Virus record (IMG/VR): IMGVR_UViG_3300021371_000016
Location: 1 to 57,337 of that record
DNA: 57,337 bases
Reading direction: 5' to 3' (one strand)
DNA from: a virus
A program made the translations under genes and the position numbers. The notes beneath the pieces were generated by a model. It did not search any database and was not told where the DNA came from. It saw nothing but the letters and a program-made list of their open reading frames with translations. Below are positions 24,571 through 32,453 of this stretch, piece by piece. How positions within the stretch are numbered: the first letter of the stretch is position 1; each line of letters opens with the position of its first letter.

Positions 24571-25716
24571 TTAAGTATTTAAAGGATTATAATATTCTAT
24601 TTTATTTTGATCAAAATCTTTTAGGGCATTACTTACCCACTTTTCATCTTGTGTATCTTTATAACACAATATATGACATGTTGCTGTTTGATCTGGAGAA
24701 AGTCTTAATAATCTACCTATTCTTTGTGCCGATTTCCTATTATTACCATAAGCATGCATAATAATACCTTGACGCAAATTAGGAATAGATATACCCTCAC
24801 TGAGCTGTAATACAGAAGATAATTTATCAATTCTTCCATCACTAAATAATTCTAAATTTTCTTCAGATTTTGGATTACCTGAATGATAACTATGCTTACA
24901 AACTCTATCTGCTTGTTTATGCGTATTAGCAAATATAATACACTTAGATGAAATATTCTTAAGAATGCCTTTTAGATATTCTTCTTTTGTAGTATATTCC
25001 ATCAATCCTCGCATTCTCATAATTGCAGCCATTTGTTGTTGTTTTCCACTCATAGCTTCTTGGCAACGCCTGTTTAAATAACCATAGTCTTTAAATTCTG
25101 ATGTATACCATACTCCACCACTCTTATTTTTCTTTTGAAGAGTTGGTAACTTAGATAATTCTAATTGATGTATAACTATTTTATAATCATTTAGTATTTT
25201 ACTATCTGTTGCATCATCTACTGAAAACTTATATACTATTGGACAGTATTTATGGACCATACTATACTTTTCTGATCCTTTATTAACAGGTGGTGTACCA
25301 GTTAGCCCCAAAATCTTCCCATTATAGTTTTTAAGAAATTCTTCATGTGAAAATAATAAGTTATGACACTCATCTAAATAAATTAGATTATAATGACTTG
25401 GATCAAGTTTGTTTATAGATCTATAATTAACAAATACAATTTGTTGTTTGATAACTTCTAAATCTATCTCATAATACTCATCTGATAAATCTTTAAACTG
25501 ATCTGCCATCTTCTCCATTTCATCATTCCATGAATCTATTACAGCATTCTTTGGTACTACAACCAAATATTTGCATACAGGATGATAATTCTTTATAAGA
25601 TGTTGTAATGCTATTCTAGTCTTACCTACACCCATAGAAATCCCTAAGCCACAACGTTTGTGACCTAGGGTTATTTCTAAAGCTATTTCTTGTATACCTT
25701 CCCTACTAATTTCCAT
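24571..25716 (-). CDS. SF2-family DNA helicase
   Basis: I place the start at ATG 25714-25716 (MEISREGIQEIALEI). An upstream ATG at 25749 would add 11 residues and overlap the next gene by 44 bases. Walker A is GISMGVGKTR, the DEAD-type motif is YLDECHN, motif III is LGLTGTPP, and the motif VI region is SAQRIGRLLRLS. The order of motifs is that of SNF2/DEAD-like helicases of about 380 residues. Likely role: DNA unwinding or translocation in recombination or replication restart. It overlaps the DUF1287 gene by 11 bases. Confidence 0.82.
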   Translation of the reverse strand: MEISREGIQEIALEITLGHKRCGLGISMGVGKTRIALQHLIKNYHPVCKYLVVVPKNAVIDSWNDEMEKMADQFKDLSDEYYEIDLEVIKQQIVFVNYRSINKLDPSHYNLIYLDECHNLLFSHEEFLKNYNGKILGLTGTPPVNKGSEKYSMVHKYCPIVYKFSVDDATDSKILNDYKIVIHQLELSKLPTLQKKNKSGGVWYTSEFKDYGYLNRRCQEAMSGKQQQMAAIMRMRGLMEYTTKEEYLKGILKNISSKCIIFANTHKQADRVCKHSYHSGNPKSEENLELFSDGRIDKLSSVLQLSEGISIPNLRQGIIMHAYGNNRKSAQRIGRLLRLSPDQTATCHILCYKDTQDEKWVSNALKDFDQNKIEYYNPLNT

Positions 25717-26452
25717 AGTACATAAAATCTTTATCAATATCATATTCAAAAGTGCAATCTAGTTGCATCTTCTTAATCATTGCAGGGGTTAATCTATAAA
25801 CTTCATCAGGTGGCCAAGAATTTAGCATATCCTCATACTGAGCACCGCCTCCTATATTATGCACAACTAAATGTGAATCACCCTCCCAATTAACTTTGTC
25901 AACTACAATTCCTGTGTGACCAGCGGCAATATCCCAAAATAAAATATCACCAACATCATATTGATAACCATATTGAGGAACCTTTATATTAGCGCCTATT
26001 CTAGTCAAGTATGTTTGTATATTTTGAGTTCTTCTATGATCAATATTTTTATCAACAACTGTAGTTCTATAACGTTTGTTATATATATCTAAGTTTGCTT
26101 TCATATCATTATGAATTAATTCTTGCAAATCAATATTTATAGATCTCAAAGCTCTAATCACAACATCTGTACAAACACCTATGCGATAACCAACATCTCC
26201 ACCTGGATATCCTATTGCTTTATAACTTCCATCATATGTTGTATTCATCTCAGTTTGATATTCAGCATGCAGTGCAGCTTTTTCCAAGCAACAAGAATTA
26301 TCTATTTTTTCTTTGCTTACTTTTTCAGGTAAAGGTTCTTTTACATAGAGAATATCCATTATTGCATCTGACGTTATACATTTATTTAGGGACATGCAAA
26401 TTCCTCCAATTAAAATAAATGATATCATTAATATTATTCTTGATTTTTTCAT
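25706..26452 (-). CDS. DUF1287-like secreted hydrolase
   Basis: 248 residues with a signal-anchor-like start (IILMISFILIGGICM, 6-20). Later motifs match DUF1287: YDGSYKAIGYPGGDVGYRI, GVCTDVVIRALR (candidate catalytic Cys), NIDHRR, GDILFWDIAAGHTGIVV (candidate His) and VVHNIGGG. DUF1287 is related to NlpC/P60-type peptidoglycan amidases. The phage endolysin is elsewhere (37901), so this early enzyme may modify the cell wall during takeover or act in superinfection exclusion; neither is shown. It overlaps the helicase gene. Confidence 0.75.
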   Translation of the reverse strand: MKKSRIILMISFILIGGICMSLNKCITSDAIMDILYVKEPLPEKVSKEKIDNSCCLEKAALHAEYQTEMNTTYDGSYKAIGYPGGDVGYRIGVCTDVVIRALRSINIDLQELIHNDMKANLDIYNKRYRTTVVDKNIDHRRTQNIQTYLTRIGANIKVPQYGYQYDVGDILFWDIAAGHTGIVVDKVNWEGDSHLVVHNIGGGAQYEDMLNSWPPDEVYRLTPAMIKKMQLDCTFEYDIDKDFMYYGN

Positions 26453-26456
26453 AAGT

Positions 26457-26732
26457 TTATTTTATAGTTTCTAAAATTAAGTTTGCTCTTTCAACTATGA
26501 TATTTATATCAGCTGAATCTAAAGGTCTGTGTGTTTCTATAACATCAATTATTTCTTGAGCATCAGACTCAATATAATACATGTCTTCTAATGTTAAATC
26601 ACATGGACTTTTTTCTTTTATTTTTTGTTTTGTATTTTGTATCATTGCACCACATGAAATTATAAATAAAGCAAATATTGCTATTAATTTTGGTGGCCCC
26701 AGGTACTTTCTAATTATATTCATCTTTTTCAT
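26457..26732 (-). CDS. Putative lipoprotein, 91 aa
   Basis: N-terminal basic region, hydrophobic stretch LIAIFALFIIS and a Cys at the end of it (ISCG), consistent with a lipobox. The C-terminal part is acidic and helical, facing the periplasm. It lies directly next to the DUF1287 gene and overlaps the HNH gene by 23 bases. Together with the amidase-like gene it may act in the envelope. A start at the fourth residue (MNIIRK) is also possible. Confidence 0.55.
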   Translation of the reverse strand: MKKMNIIRKYLGPPKLIAIFALFIISCGAMIQNTKQKIKEKSPCDLTLEDMYYIESDAQEIIDVIETHRPLDSADINIIVERANLILETIK

Positions 26733-26991
26733 TTTTTGATATACTAAACCCTAATTCTTTTGCATCTTCAGGGTGAGTTTCTATCCAATTATGACAACTT
26801 CTACATACTGATAGCCAGGTATTTATATCTAATAAATACTTTCCTCTACCTTTTTTATGATGTACATCTGTAGATTTTAATGAACATCTATGAATTTTAG
26901 CTTGGCACATTGGGCGATCAGCAAGCCATTCTTTACGAAGCTTGCTGTATTCCCTCTGTAAACCCGCAAGTTTTTTACTAACTTTTTTCAT
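26710..26991 (-). CDS. HNH endonuclease
   Basis: 93 residues. The ββα-metal core is visible: MCQAKIHRCSLK, then VHHKKGRGKYLLDINTWL and CRSCHNWIETHP, with Cys pairs and the catalytic His region. It is a small, typical phage HNH nuclease. Free-standing enzymes of this type cut DNA or help packaging. The location among early genes argues against a terminase-linked role. It overlaps both neighbours. Confidence 0.83.
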   Translation of the reverse strand: MKKVSKKLAGLQREYSKLRKEWLADRPMCQAKIHRCSLKSTDVHHKKGRGKYLLDINTWLSVCRSCHNWIETHPEDAKELGFSISKNEKDEYN

Positions 26992-27503
26992 TTTACAGTT
27001 AAAAAGTTTTTAGGTAGTAGACCTACACTTATAAACCTAAGTATTAAATCTTCATAAGTTAAACCTAAATCTTTTAACCTAGTTCTATTAATATATTTAG
27101 TATCTACCTCTGTAACAGGTACATCTAAAATATTATTGATGAGAGGACTTTTATTTCCAAAAGTTAGCCTTAAAATATCATTAGATCTCTGGTTTACAAT
27201 CACTTGCTTCCATTCATTAATAGTATTTTGACCTCTTTTCCAAACCTTTCTAATTCTACGTTTTTTATCCCAGTGCATTTTAGACACTTCTTCTTTGGAA
27301 TAAACATTTAATCCGTGAAGAACACGTTTAAACATAAAATGTTGTTTTGGATTTAACTTTGTATATTCTAAACTTTGAATATTTAACTTGTTAGCACAAT
27401 ACGCTTCATATATACCATAGTACATATATCTTTCTTCTCTTTTTTTTAGGTCTTCAATTGCGTTCTGCTGATTTAAAATTTTTTTTTGTTCTGGTGATAA
27501 CAT
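26988..27503 (-). CDS. Hypothetical basic protein, 171 aa
   Basis: Lys/Arg-rich. Starts MLSPEQKKILNQQNAIEDLK with an N-terminal helix; the middle has KMHWDKKRRIRKVWKRGQ, a dense basic cluster suited to nucleic acid binding. No catalytic motif. The start overlaps nothing to the right; a short AT-rich gap precedes it. Not recognised. Confidence 0.55.
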   Translation of the reverse strand: MLSPEQKKILNQQNAIEDLKKREERYMYYGIYEAYCANKLNIQSLEYTKLNPKQHFMFKRVLHGLNVYSKEEVSKMHWDKKRRIRKVWKRGQNTINEWKQVIVNQRSNDILRLTFGNKSPLINNILDVPVTEVDTKYINRTRLKDLGLTYEDLILRFISVGLLPKNFLTVK

Positions 27504-27568
27504 AATATATAAGTTTTAGTTAAAAAATATGTGCCTTATGGTTATTTCAGCACTAGCCCACCTTTTTT

Positions 27569-27790
27569 TTAGGATTTTGTCAAGATGTCTTGTCTTTTTT
27601 TCCATTCGGCTTTAGCAATCTTTAACTTGGCCTTCTCTTCTGGAGTTTTAACAAAAACTTTTCTATTAATAGATACTTTATACCTATTAATCTGTTTTTG
27701 CAACTCTTTTCTAAGATGCTCTGCTAAAGTATTACTTGCGCCTCTTGGAGTTCTTTTGACAAAGACTCTAGTTGCGAAGGAATTCTTCAT
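27569..27790 (-). CDS. Hypothetical basic protein, 73 aa
   Basis: Strongly basic and helical (MKNSFATRVFVKRTPRGASN, then alternating Arg/Lys and hydrophobic residues). Its charge suggests nucleic acid binding. It is flanked on its right by a structured gap (27843-27976). Not recognised. Confidence 0.5.
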   Translation of the reverse strand: MKNSFATRVFVKRTPRGASNTLAEHLRKELQKQINRYKVSINRKVFVKTPEEKAKLKIAKAEWKKRQDILTKS

Positions 27791-27842
27791 AATTGTGTGT
27801 TCAATGTTAACTTTCTTGACTATCTCATAATTAAAAATTTAA

Positions 27843-27976
27843 GGTGGTGAATAAAATAAACAAGGTGCGCTAGGTGTCTTAGTAGGAATTTTTACGTACT
27901 GCCGCATCTTATGTGCGTTGACTTACATACCACCATACCTTGTTAGTTTGCTTAATATCACTGACTTTACAGTGCC
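27843..27976. other. Structured gap with crossing complementary arms
   Basis: AACAAGGT (27859-27866) pairs with ACCTTGTT (27937-27944), and the short arms GGTGGT (27843-27848) and ACCACC (27929-27934) interleave with it, a pseudoknot-like topology. Smaller hairpins lie inside and nearby, including CACTG/CAGTG close to 27970. The remaining bases carry no gene. Whether it is RNA structure or chance needs covariation. Confidence 0.3.
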
Positions 27977-28030
27977 CAATTCGTGGATACAATGCCATAA
28001 AGGACTTATATAATCACCGGAAATTGGATT

Positions 28031-28573
28031 TTATAATTCAAATGTTTCTTCTTCAGTTTCAACATCATTTGTTACTTCATCATTTTCCTCTATCTCAGCT
28101 TCTTCAGCTTTAGGTTCTGATTTAACTGGCTCAGCTTTTGGAGCATTTCCATTTGCTTCTCTTATAGCATCACCATTTGCGTGAGGAATTAGAGAATCTT
28201 GCTGAAGACCAGATGCATCATAGAAAGATGTTCTATAAATAGGTTCTCCATCTGCAGTACAACAAATAATACCTGTTGAACCTGCAATTTTAAGATCTCT
28301 ATCTGGATCTGTTGCACTAAAAGGTTCTGTAGACTCTTTAACTACAATTTTACCAGGAAGAGTAGCCATTTTATCTAGACCGATATCAACTAAATCTTCC
28401 ATCTTACCAAGAATTAATGCACTTCTTGATTTTTTATTTACCCATCCATTTGGACCGAATGTTACGGCATCTTGGGTTACTCTTACAAATCCATAATCTG
28501 GATTGTTTTTTGACTGACGTATAACATTACCGTTATCATCAGCAACAATTGTTACTTGATTTTCTTGTGACAT
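28031..28573 (-). CDS. Conserved phage protein with acidic tail
   Basis: 180 residues. The folded part includes NNPDYGFVRVTQ, SRSALILGKMEDL and KIAGSTGIICC, a pattern I recall from conserved proteins of crAss-like and other Bacteroidota phages. A Pro/Ala/Glu-rich linker leads to an acidic end (EEETFEL), much like an SSB tail. It may act in replication or transcription with the SSB-like protein at 15794, but this is not demonstrated. Confidence 0.5.
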   Translation of the reverse strand: MSQENQVTIVADDNGNVIRQSKNNPDYGFVRVTQDAVTFGPNGWVNKKSRSALILGKMEDLVDIGLDKMATLPGKIVVKESTEPFSATDPDRDLKIAGSTGIICCTADGEPIYRTSFYDASGLQQDSLIPHANGDAIREANGNAPKAEPVKSEPKAEEAEIEENDEVTNDVETEEETFEL

Positions 28574-28606
28574 TTTAAAAAAATTAATAATTAATAAAAG
28601 ATGTAT

Positions 28607-28873
28607 TTAAACATCATCTGATTTAAAGTCAGGATCAATAAGTTTATCAAAATCATCTATTTCATCTAGACCAGGTTCATAATCTTGGTCTTCTTCTGCT
28701 GCTTTTCTAGCTTCAGATGATTTTTCATTAAATGGTTGATAAAACGGATTGATGCACTCTTTTGTATAGTGTATTCCTAAGCCATTTAGCTCATTAATTT
28801 CCTCATCAGTCAAATCTAAATATAGTTCAACTGATAATTCAACAACTCGGCCATTTGGTAACTGTACAATCAT
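28607..28873 (-). CDS. Hypothetical acidic protein, 88 aa
   Basis: Starts MIVQLPNGRVVELSVELYLD, followed by acidic, helix-rich sequence ending in DFDKLIDPDFKSDD. Very acidic overall, possibly a mimic or adaptor, but no family is recognised. It follows the previous gene by a short gap. Confidence 0.5.
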   Translation of the reverse strand: MIVQLPNGRVVELSVELYLDLTDEEINELNGLGIHYTKECINPFYQPFNEKSSEARKAAEEDQDYEPGLDEIDDFDKLIDPDFKSDDV

Positions 28874-28985
28874 GCTTAAATTTAATCAAGTGTTATTCAA
28901 AAATAACAATTAAACGAGTTAATCCAAGCTTATATGTACTAATAAAGGAATCTTATTTAAAAATAATTTGTAATAATATAGCTAA

Positions 28986-29225
28986 CTACATTAAAATAAT
29001 AAAACGGCCATTTCTTTTAATGTACTTTTTATCTTTTAATTCTCTAATATATGTTGATATTTGAGTTGTACTTTTATTTGATATATCAGCTAAAGTATTT
29101 ATTGATGGGTAGCAGGATCTAGATTTATTAGCATAACAACAGAGTATTCCATATAAACCTTTTGATTGAATTGAAATATCTGGATCTGTCATTATATCAT
29201 AATTAACTATACCGAATCTTTTCAT
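28986..29225 (-). CDS. Winged-helix DNA-binding protein
   Basis: 79 residues. GLYGILCCYANKSRSCYPSI then LADISNKSTTQISTYI and KYIKRNGRFI form the three helices and wing of an HTH_36/replication-initiator-like winged helix. The PS-INTLAD-S--S signature is typical. It may repress or activate early promoters or bind a replication origin. Overlaps the next gene by four bases. Confidence 0.6.
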   Translation of the reverse strand: MKRFGIVNYDIMTDPDISIQSKGLYGILCCYANKSRSCYPSINTLADISNKSTTQISTYIRELKDKKYIKRNGRFIILM

Positions 29226-29437
29226 GTTTTTTTAATATCATCTATCCTTCTTGTATATTTTCCTTTTATTAACTTATATGCATCCCAATCATCCATGCTT
29301 TTAAGTGATTCATCTTTAAATCTATATTTTGAGTTCATTTCTTCTCCAAAGGATAACTTTTTATCTTTTAAGAAATTTTTTAAACCATTATAAGTTATCC
29401 ATTCATTTTCTAATAATTCATTTGATATTTCAGCCAT
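29222..29437 (-). CDS. Hypothetical protein, 71 aa
   Basis: Helical and charged, starting MAEISNELLENEWITYNGLK. It overlaps the winged-helix gene by four bases at its end and the 149-residue gene by eight bases at its start, so it is one operon. No motif. Confidence 0.5.
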   Translation of the reverse strand: MAEISNELLENEWITYNGLKNFLKDKKLSFGEEMNSKYRFKDESLKSMDDWDAYKLIKGKYTRRIDDIKKT

Positions 29438-29879
29438 TTTTAAGAAATTTAATTTTGGATTTATCTACTTTAATCAATTTATATGTATCTAAGTCATAAT
29501 CTAACTCAACAAATTCAGAATCATGACAAAAATAAATTCTAGTTTTCATTTTCCAGTAATAAGGTTTATGAACACTTCTACTATATGAGTCAGACATAAC
29601 TATTTTACCATAAACATAGCCATCATCAATTAAACCAAGATCTATTAGGTTATCATATTCTACCTCATCTATGTTTTTACTAAGTTCATCAAAACTTACT
29701 TTAAAATAATCACCTGGATACATTTCTTCCCAAGAAGGATTATCAATTATTTCAGCCAACATATTTAATGTTTGGCTAGTTATAACTTCTTCTCTAAAAT
29801 ATTTTTTAATTCGTTGTATACCAGGATGATTTTCATTAAAAACTTCTTTTAAAAGAATATCTACTATTTTTTTATTCAT
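29430..29879 (-). CDS. Hypothetical protein, 149 aa
   Basis: Asp/Tyr/Lys-rich, with mixed helix and strand pattern and a C-terminal Lys-rich end (LIKVDKSKIKFLKNG). It lies left of a stable intergenic hairpin (29901-29945). No signal peptide or membrane span. Not recognised. Confidence 0.5.
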   Translation of the reverse strand: MNKKIVDILLKEVFNENHPGIQRIKKYFREEVITSQTLNMLAEIIDNPSWEEMYPGDYFKVSFDELSKNIDEVEYDNLIDLGLIDDGYVYGKIVMSDSYSRSVHKPYYWKMKTRIYFCHDSEFVELDYDLDTYKLIKVDKSKIKFLKNG

Positions 29880-29900
29880 TCTAATTATCTTTTTATTTAG

Positions 29901-29945
29901 TAGATAGGGGCAGTGGTTTTACCACAAACTCCAATGCCCCATCTA
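29901..29945. other. Intergenic branched hairpin
   Basis: Outer arms TAGAT (29901-29905) and ATCTA (29941-29945) continue, after a one-base bulge on the left, into GGGGCA (29907-29912) and TGCCCC (29935-29940), with an inner GTGGT/ACCAC hairpin (29913-29917, 29921-29925). No U-tract on the minus strand. Probably an RNA processing or stability site. Confidence 0.45.
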
Positions 29946-29994
29946 CAGGTTACCACTCATCAACCTAAAGTTATATAATACTGGTACTGTTTGT

Positions 29995-30540
29995 TTACGA
30001 TATACCGGAATATTTTACCATAAAATCATTATTCATCTCATAAGTTTCAAAATTAAGCGGGTTAACTTTGTGTTTAAGAGTAATATTGTTCTTAATATCA
30101 TTTATAGTAGTATTCTTTAAAGTTTTTATAAATAATGATAGATCTTTTTTACATTTTTTTAATTCTCTAATGTTATCATAATGATTACTAAATGATATTC
30201 CTTCATCTACATAACGGCTTTGTAACTCAATATAATCCAAACTTATGTGAATAAAATAGTATCCAGAATCATAAGTAATACCATTATATAAAGCTAATTG
30301 TAAAGATTTAAGTTTATCACAAAGCCATTTTGGATTATTATGTCTAATATTAGCACACGACTCAGTAACTCCTTTTTCTACAGTATATTTATTTGTTACA
30401 TTTCCTGAATAATAGTTATTTGAAAGAATTATCTCTTTATTGCCATAAGAATATAGTTCTCCGCAATGTCCTTTAAACAATTTATTTCTATCAAACTTTA
30501 TAATTCTATCACTTAATTTGCGTTTTGGGAAGTTTTCCAT
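29995..30540 (-). CDS. Hypothetical protein, 181 aa
   Basis: Lys/Asn/Tyr-rich, mainly soluble. Starts MENFPKRKLSDRIIKFDRNK and has several Ile/Tyr strands. It is flanked on both sides by hairpins (29901-29945 and 30556-30583), so its transcript segment may be cut out as a unit. Function unknown. Confidence 0.5.
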   Translation of the reverse strand: MENFPKRKLSDRIIKFDRNKLFKGHCGELYSYGNKEIILSNNYYSGNVTNKYTVEKGVTESCANIRHNNPKWLCDKLKSLQLALYNGITYDSGYYFIHISLDYIELQSRYVDEGISFSNHYDNIRELKKCKKDLSLFIKTLKNTTINDIKNNITLKHKVNPLNFETYEMNNDFMVKYSGIS

Positions 30541-30555
30541 ATCACGGCTTTATAT

Positions 30556-30583
30556 AATGAGCTTAGCATATACCAAGCTCATT
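30556..30583. other. Intergenic hairpin
   Basis: Perfect nine-base arms AATGAGCTT (30556-30564) and AAGCTCATT (30575-30583) enclose a ten-base loop between the 72-residue lipoprotein gene and the 181-residue gene. No terminal U-tract. Similar hairpins lie in other gaps of this block. Confidence 0.45.
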
Positions 30584-30597
30584 AAAAATTAATAATT

Positions 30598-30816
30598 TTA
30601 CTTGTTGTTAGCTAAAAATTCTTCTTTAGCGTCCTTAGTAATTTTAAATTTATATTTAGACTTCAAATCTAAATGCTGTTTCTTGTTATTTGAACCATAT
30701 GCATCACATTGCACATAGTGTACTCCACAAGAAGATAATAATGCTGCTATAATAGTAATTGCAGCAAACCAGCTCATAACTATTAATGCTGGATTTTTTG
30801 ATAATATTTTTTTCAT
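30598..30816 (-). CDS. Small lipoprotein
   Basis: 72 residues. The N-terminus has basic residues, a hydrophobic segment (about 9-27) and the lipobox LLSSCG, so it is likely a processed lipoprotein with a polar, Lys-rich outer domain. In phages such proteins can be spanin-like or exclusion factors. There is no second membrane partner beside it to support a spanin pair. Confidence 0.55.
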   Translation of the reverse strand: MKKILSKNPALIVMSWFAAITIIAALLSSCGVHYVQCDAYGSNNKKQHLDLKSKYKFKITKDAKEEFLANNK

Positions 30817-30828
30817 AATTATTGTTTA

Positions 30829-30993
30829 TTAATATTTAACCATGGTTTTTTCACCATTACTTATTTGATATATAGGATCCCCATCTATTGATGATCCCAA
30901 ATTTGCTATTTCCCAACTAGGAGTTATATACTCTATTCCAAATTTTGTGTATATGTAGTCAACCTGTGGTTCATTTGAATTATAACTAGCCAT
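30829..30993 (-). CDS. Hypothetical microprotein, 54 aa
   Basis: Start ATG 30991-30993, stop TAA 30829-30831. Begins MASYNSNEPQVDYIYTKFGI and has a Trp/Ile/Asn-containing centre. It overlaps the 78-residue gene stop by eight bases. Soluble, no motif. Confidence 0.45.
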   Translation of the reverse strand: MASYNSNEPQVDYIYTKFGIEYITPSWEIANLGSSIDGDPIYQISNGEKTMVKY

Positions 30994-31222
30994 AACTTTT
31001 GCAATATTTTAAATAATCTAAATCTGATTTATATTTATCTCTTATAAATATATAATTATACTCTATAGCTAATTCTCTTAACTTATTGCTGCGTGTTAAT
31101 GCATCTATGATTACATCATCAGATAATAACTCAATTGGCTTACTTCTATCTATAGGAGGCAAGACTTCAATCTTACCTCCTTTTTTTACAAAACGATCTG
31201 AATCTAATATTTGTATATTCAT
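30986..31222 (-). CDS. Hypothetical protein, 78 aa
   Basis: Starts MNIQILDSDRFVKKGGKIEV and ends in a charged Lys/Asp/Tyr helix. The start codon is TAATG-linked to the 44-residue gene. No motif was recognised. Confidence 0.5.
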   Translation of the reverse strand: MNIQILDSDRFVKKGGKIEVLPPIDRSKPIELLSDDVIIDALTRSNKLRELAIEYNYIFIRDKYKSDLDYLKYCKSYG

Positions 31223-31356
31223 TAGTTCTTGTATATTTCTAATACCATAAATGGTAAAATTATTATCCCATGAAGTTTTTTTCTTGAACCTCTTCTTTCA
31301 ATTCCGATTCCTAATCCTATTATCCATCCAAATTCTACGTCTATTCTAATACCCAT
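31222..31356 (-). CDS. Small Gly/Ile-rich protein, 44 aa
   Basis: Start ATG 31354-31356, stop TAA 31222-31224. It begins MGIRIDVEFGWIIGLGIGIE, then has a basic patch and a hydrophobic C-terminus. It may be membrane-associated. Its leader is AAAAAACAAAGAA. Start overlaps the end of the 62-residue gene. Confidence 0.45.
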   Translation of the reverse strand: MGIRIDVEFGWIIGLGIGIERRGSRKKLHGIIILPFMVLEIYKN

Positions 31357-31534
31357 TTCTTTGTTTTTTATTTTCTTGATGTAATATTATACCCATTGAT
31401 ACACAAGCAATAACAAACATTGCTTGATATGTGGCTAATACACCAAATACGTTAATACTTAATTCATATAATCCTGCTCCGGCTACTGATATAACTATAA
31501 GCATTAGCCAGAAATTTTTCATACTTCTTTTCAT
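31346..31534 (-). CDS. Small two-span membrane protein
   Basis: 62 residues. The segments FWLMLIVISVAGAGLYEL and VLATYQAMFVIACVSMGIIL are both hydrophobic and long enough to span the membrane, with a short polar loop between. The ends are charged. Function unknown. Four-base overlap with the 81-residue membrane protein suggests a paired function. Confidence 0.55.
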   Translation of the reverse strand: MKRSMKNFWLMLIVISVAGAGLYELSINVFGVLATYQAMFVIACVSMGIILHQENKKQRNGY

Positions 31535-31776
31535 TTTTTACTTTTTACTTTAACTTCTTCAAATTGTATTCTATCAGTATACTTATGCATAACCATACAT
31601 GTTAATGCTATAAATCCACAACCAATAAATGGCCATGGCATTGTGTTGATGAGTTCTGGTCCTCCAAATATTTGAATGTAAAATGGACTTACAAATGCAC
31701 ATGTAAATAATAGCGCTCCATATAATAAAACTCTTGAAGCATCAAAGCTTTTTAAATAATTAGTTCTCTTTTTCAT
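31531..31776 (-). CDS. Membrane protein, 81 aa
   Basis: Two membrane spans, VLLYGALLFTCAFVSPFYI and PWPFIGCGFIALTCMVM, with a basic N-terminus (MKKRTNYLKS) and charged tail. It overlaps the smaller membrane protein by four bases. Possibly an early modifier of the host inner membrane; no family match. Confidence 0.55.
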   Translation of the reverse strand: MKKRTNYLKSFDASRVLLYGALLFTCAFVSPFYIQIFGGPELINTMPWPFIGCGFIALTCMVMHKYTDRIQFEEVKVKSKK

Positions 31777-31876
31777 TTTTGTGTTTTTTTTTACGATAAT
31801 ACTTCTTTTTATTCCTATAGACTTGTTTTTTACAAGCCTCTTGAATTTCCTGCTGTGTTACTACAATTTTTTTCAT
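31760..31876 (-). CDS. Basic microprotein, 38 aa
   Basis: Start ATG 31874-31876, stop TAA 31760-31762. Half of it is Lys/Arg (RNKKKYYRKKKHKN). It begins MKKIVVTQQEIQEACKKQ. The stop overlaps the 81-residue gene start. Nucleic acid binding is likely from charge alone. Confidence 0.45.
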   Translation of the reverse strand: MKKIVVTQQEIQEACKKQVYRNKKKYYRKKKHKNEKEN

Positions 31877-31906
31877 AATTAAAGGTTCTATTTGTATAGA
31901 AATTAA

Positions 31907-31941
31907 AATGGTGATATCAATGGATTCCTTTTGATACCATT
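31907..31941. other. Bulged intergenic hairpin
   Basis: AATGGT (31907-31912), a three-base bulge, and ATCAA (31916-31920) pair with the contiguous TTGATACCATT (31931-31941), giving 11 base pairs and a ten-base loop. The same architecture (one-sided bulge on the left arm) occurs at 35480-35514, 15700-15775 and elsewhere. The rest of 31880-32020 shows no gene. Confidence 0.45.
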
Positions 31942-32022
31942 ATCCATCCCAGTTCATGTTGTGTGATTGCCCCTATACGAGCTTCGAATTTACCATGTTT
32001 TCTAAGTTTTAATTAAATTTAA

Positions 32023-32154
32023 TTAGTGGTTAATAAAATAAATTATGTTCTTTATGCATATCACAATACATGCTATAAAATATGAACCCAATACTACTTT
32101 ATGTATTAATTTAAGTTCCAATTCTTCAATTAGTTCTTTTATAATTTTTAGCAT
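32023..32154 (-). CDS. Small membrane protein, 43 aa
   Basis: Start ATG 32152-32154, stop TAA 32023-32025. It begins MLKIIKELIEELELKLIHKV and then has one hydrophobic span (VVLGSYFIACIVICIKN). The leader is AAAACCACAAAATC, repeated before the 66-residue gene. Function unknown. Confidence 0.45.
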   Translation of the reverse strand: MLKIIKELIEELELKLIHKVVLGSYFIACIVICIKNIIYFINH

Positions 32155-32177
32155 GATTTTGTGGTTTTGATTTATAA

Positions 32178-32378
32178 TTAATTTAATGTGGTTATTCTAT
32201 GATGTACGATATATATATCATTACCATATTTATCTTTAGCTTCTTTAAGACATTCTTCTTTAATATCTTTAGCATTATCAAAATAAGAACAGTTTCCTTT
32301 AAGATGTACTCCATTACTAAATTCAAAGTAATAAGATCCATTAGGAACATCAAATATTAAGTCATTAGGATTTGGCAT
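32178..32378 (-). CDS. Hypothetical protein, 66 aa
   Basis: Starts MPNPNDLIFDVPNGSYYFEF; the middle has an EFSNGVHLKGNC motif of small beta domains. It has the same ATG leader (AAAACCACAAAATC) as its left neighbour. No known family. Confidence 0.5.
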   Translation of the reverse strand: MPNPNDLIFDVPNGSYYFEFSNGVHLKGNCSYFDNAKDIKEECLKEAKDKYGNDIYIVHHRITTLN

Positions 32379-32408
32379 GATTTTGTGGTTTTAGTTTATA
32401 AATAAAAT

Positions 32409-32431
32409 GGAGTGCCAATAGCTGACACTCC
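32409..32431 (-). terminator. Hairpin with T-rich tail
   Basis: GGAGTG (32409-32414) pairs with CACTCC (32426-32431). On the minus strand the stem is followed by ATTTTATTT, a weak U-tract, which fits termination after the 109-residue gene. Confidence 0.45.
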
Positions 32432-32453
32432 TGTGTACATTTTTGTCAAAGTA

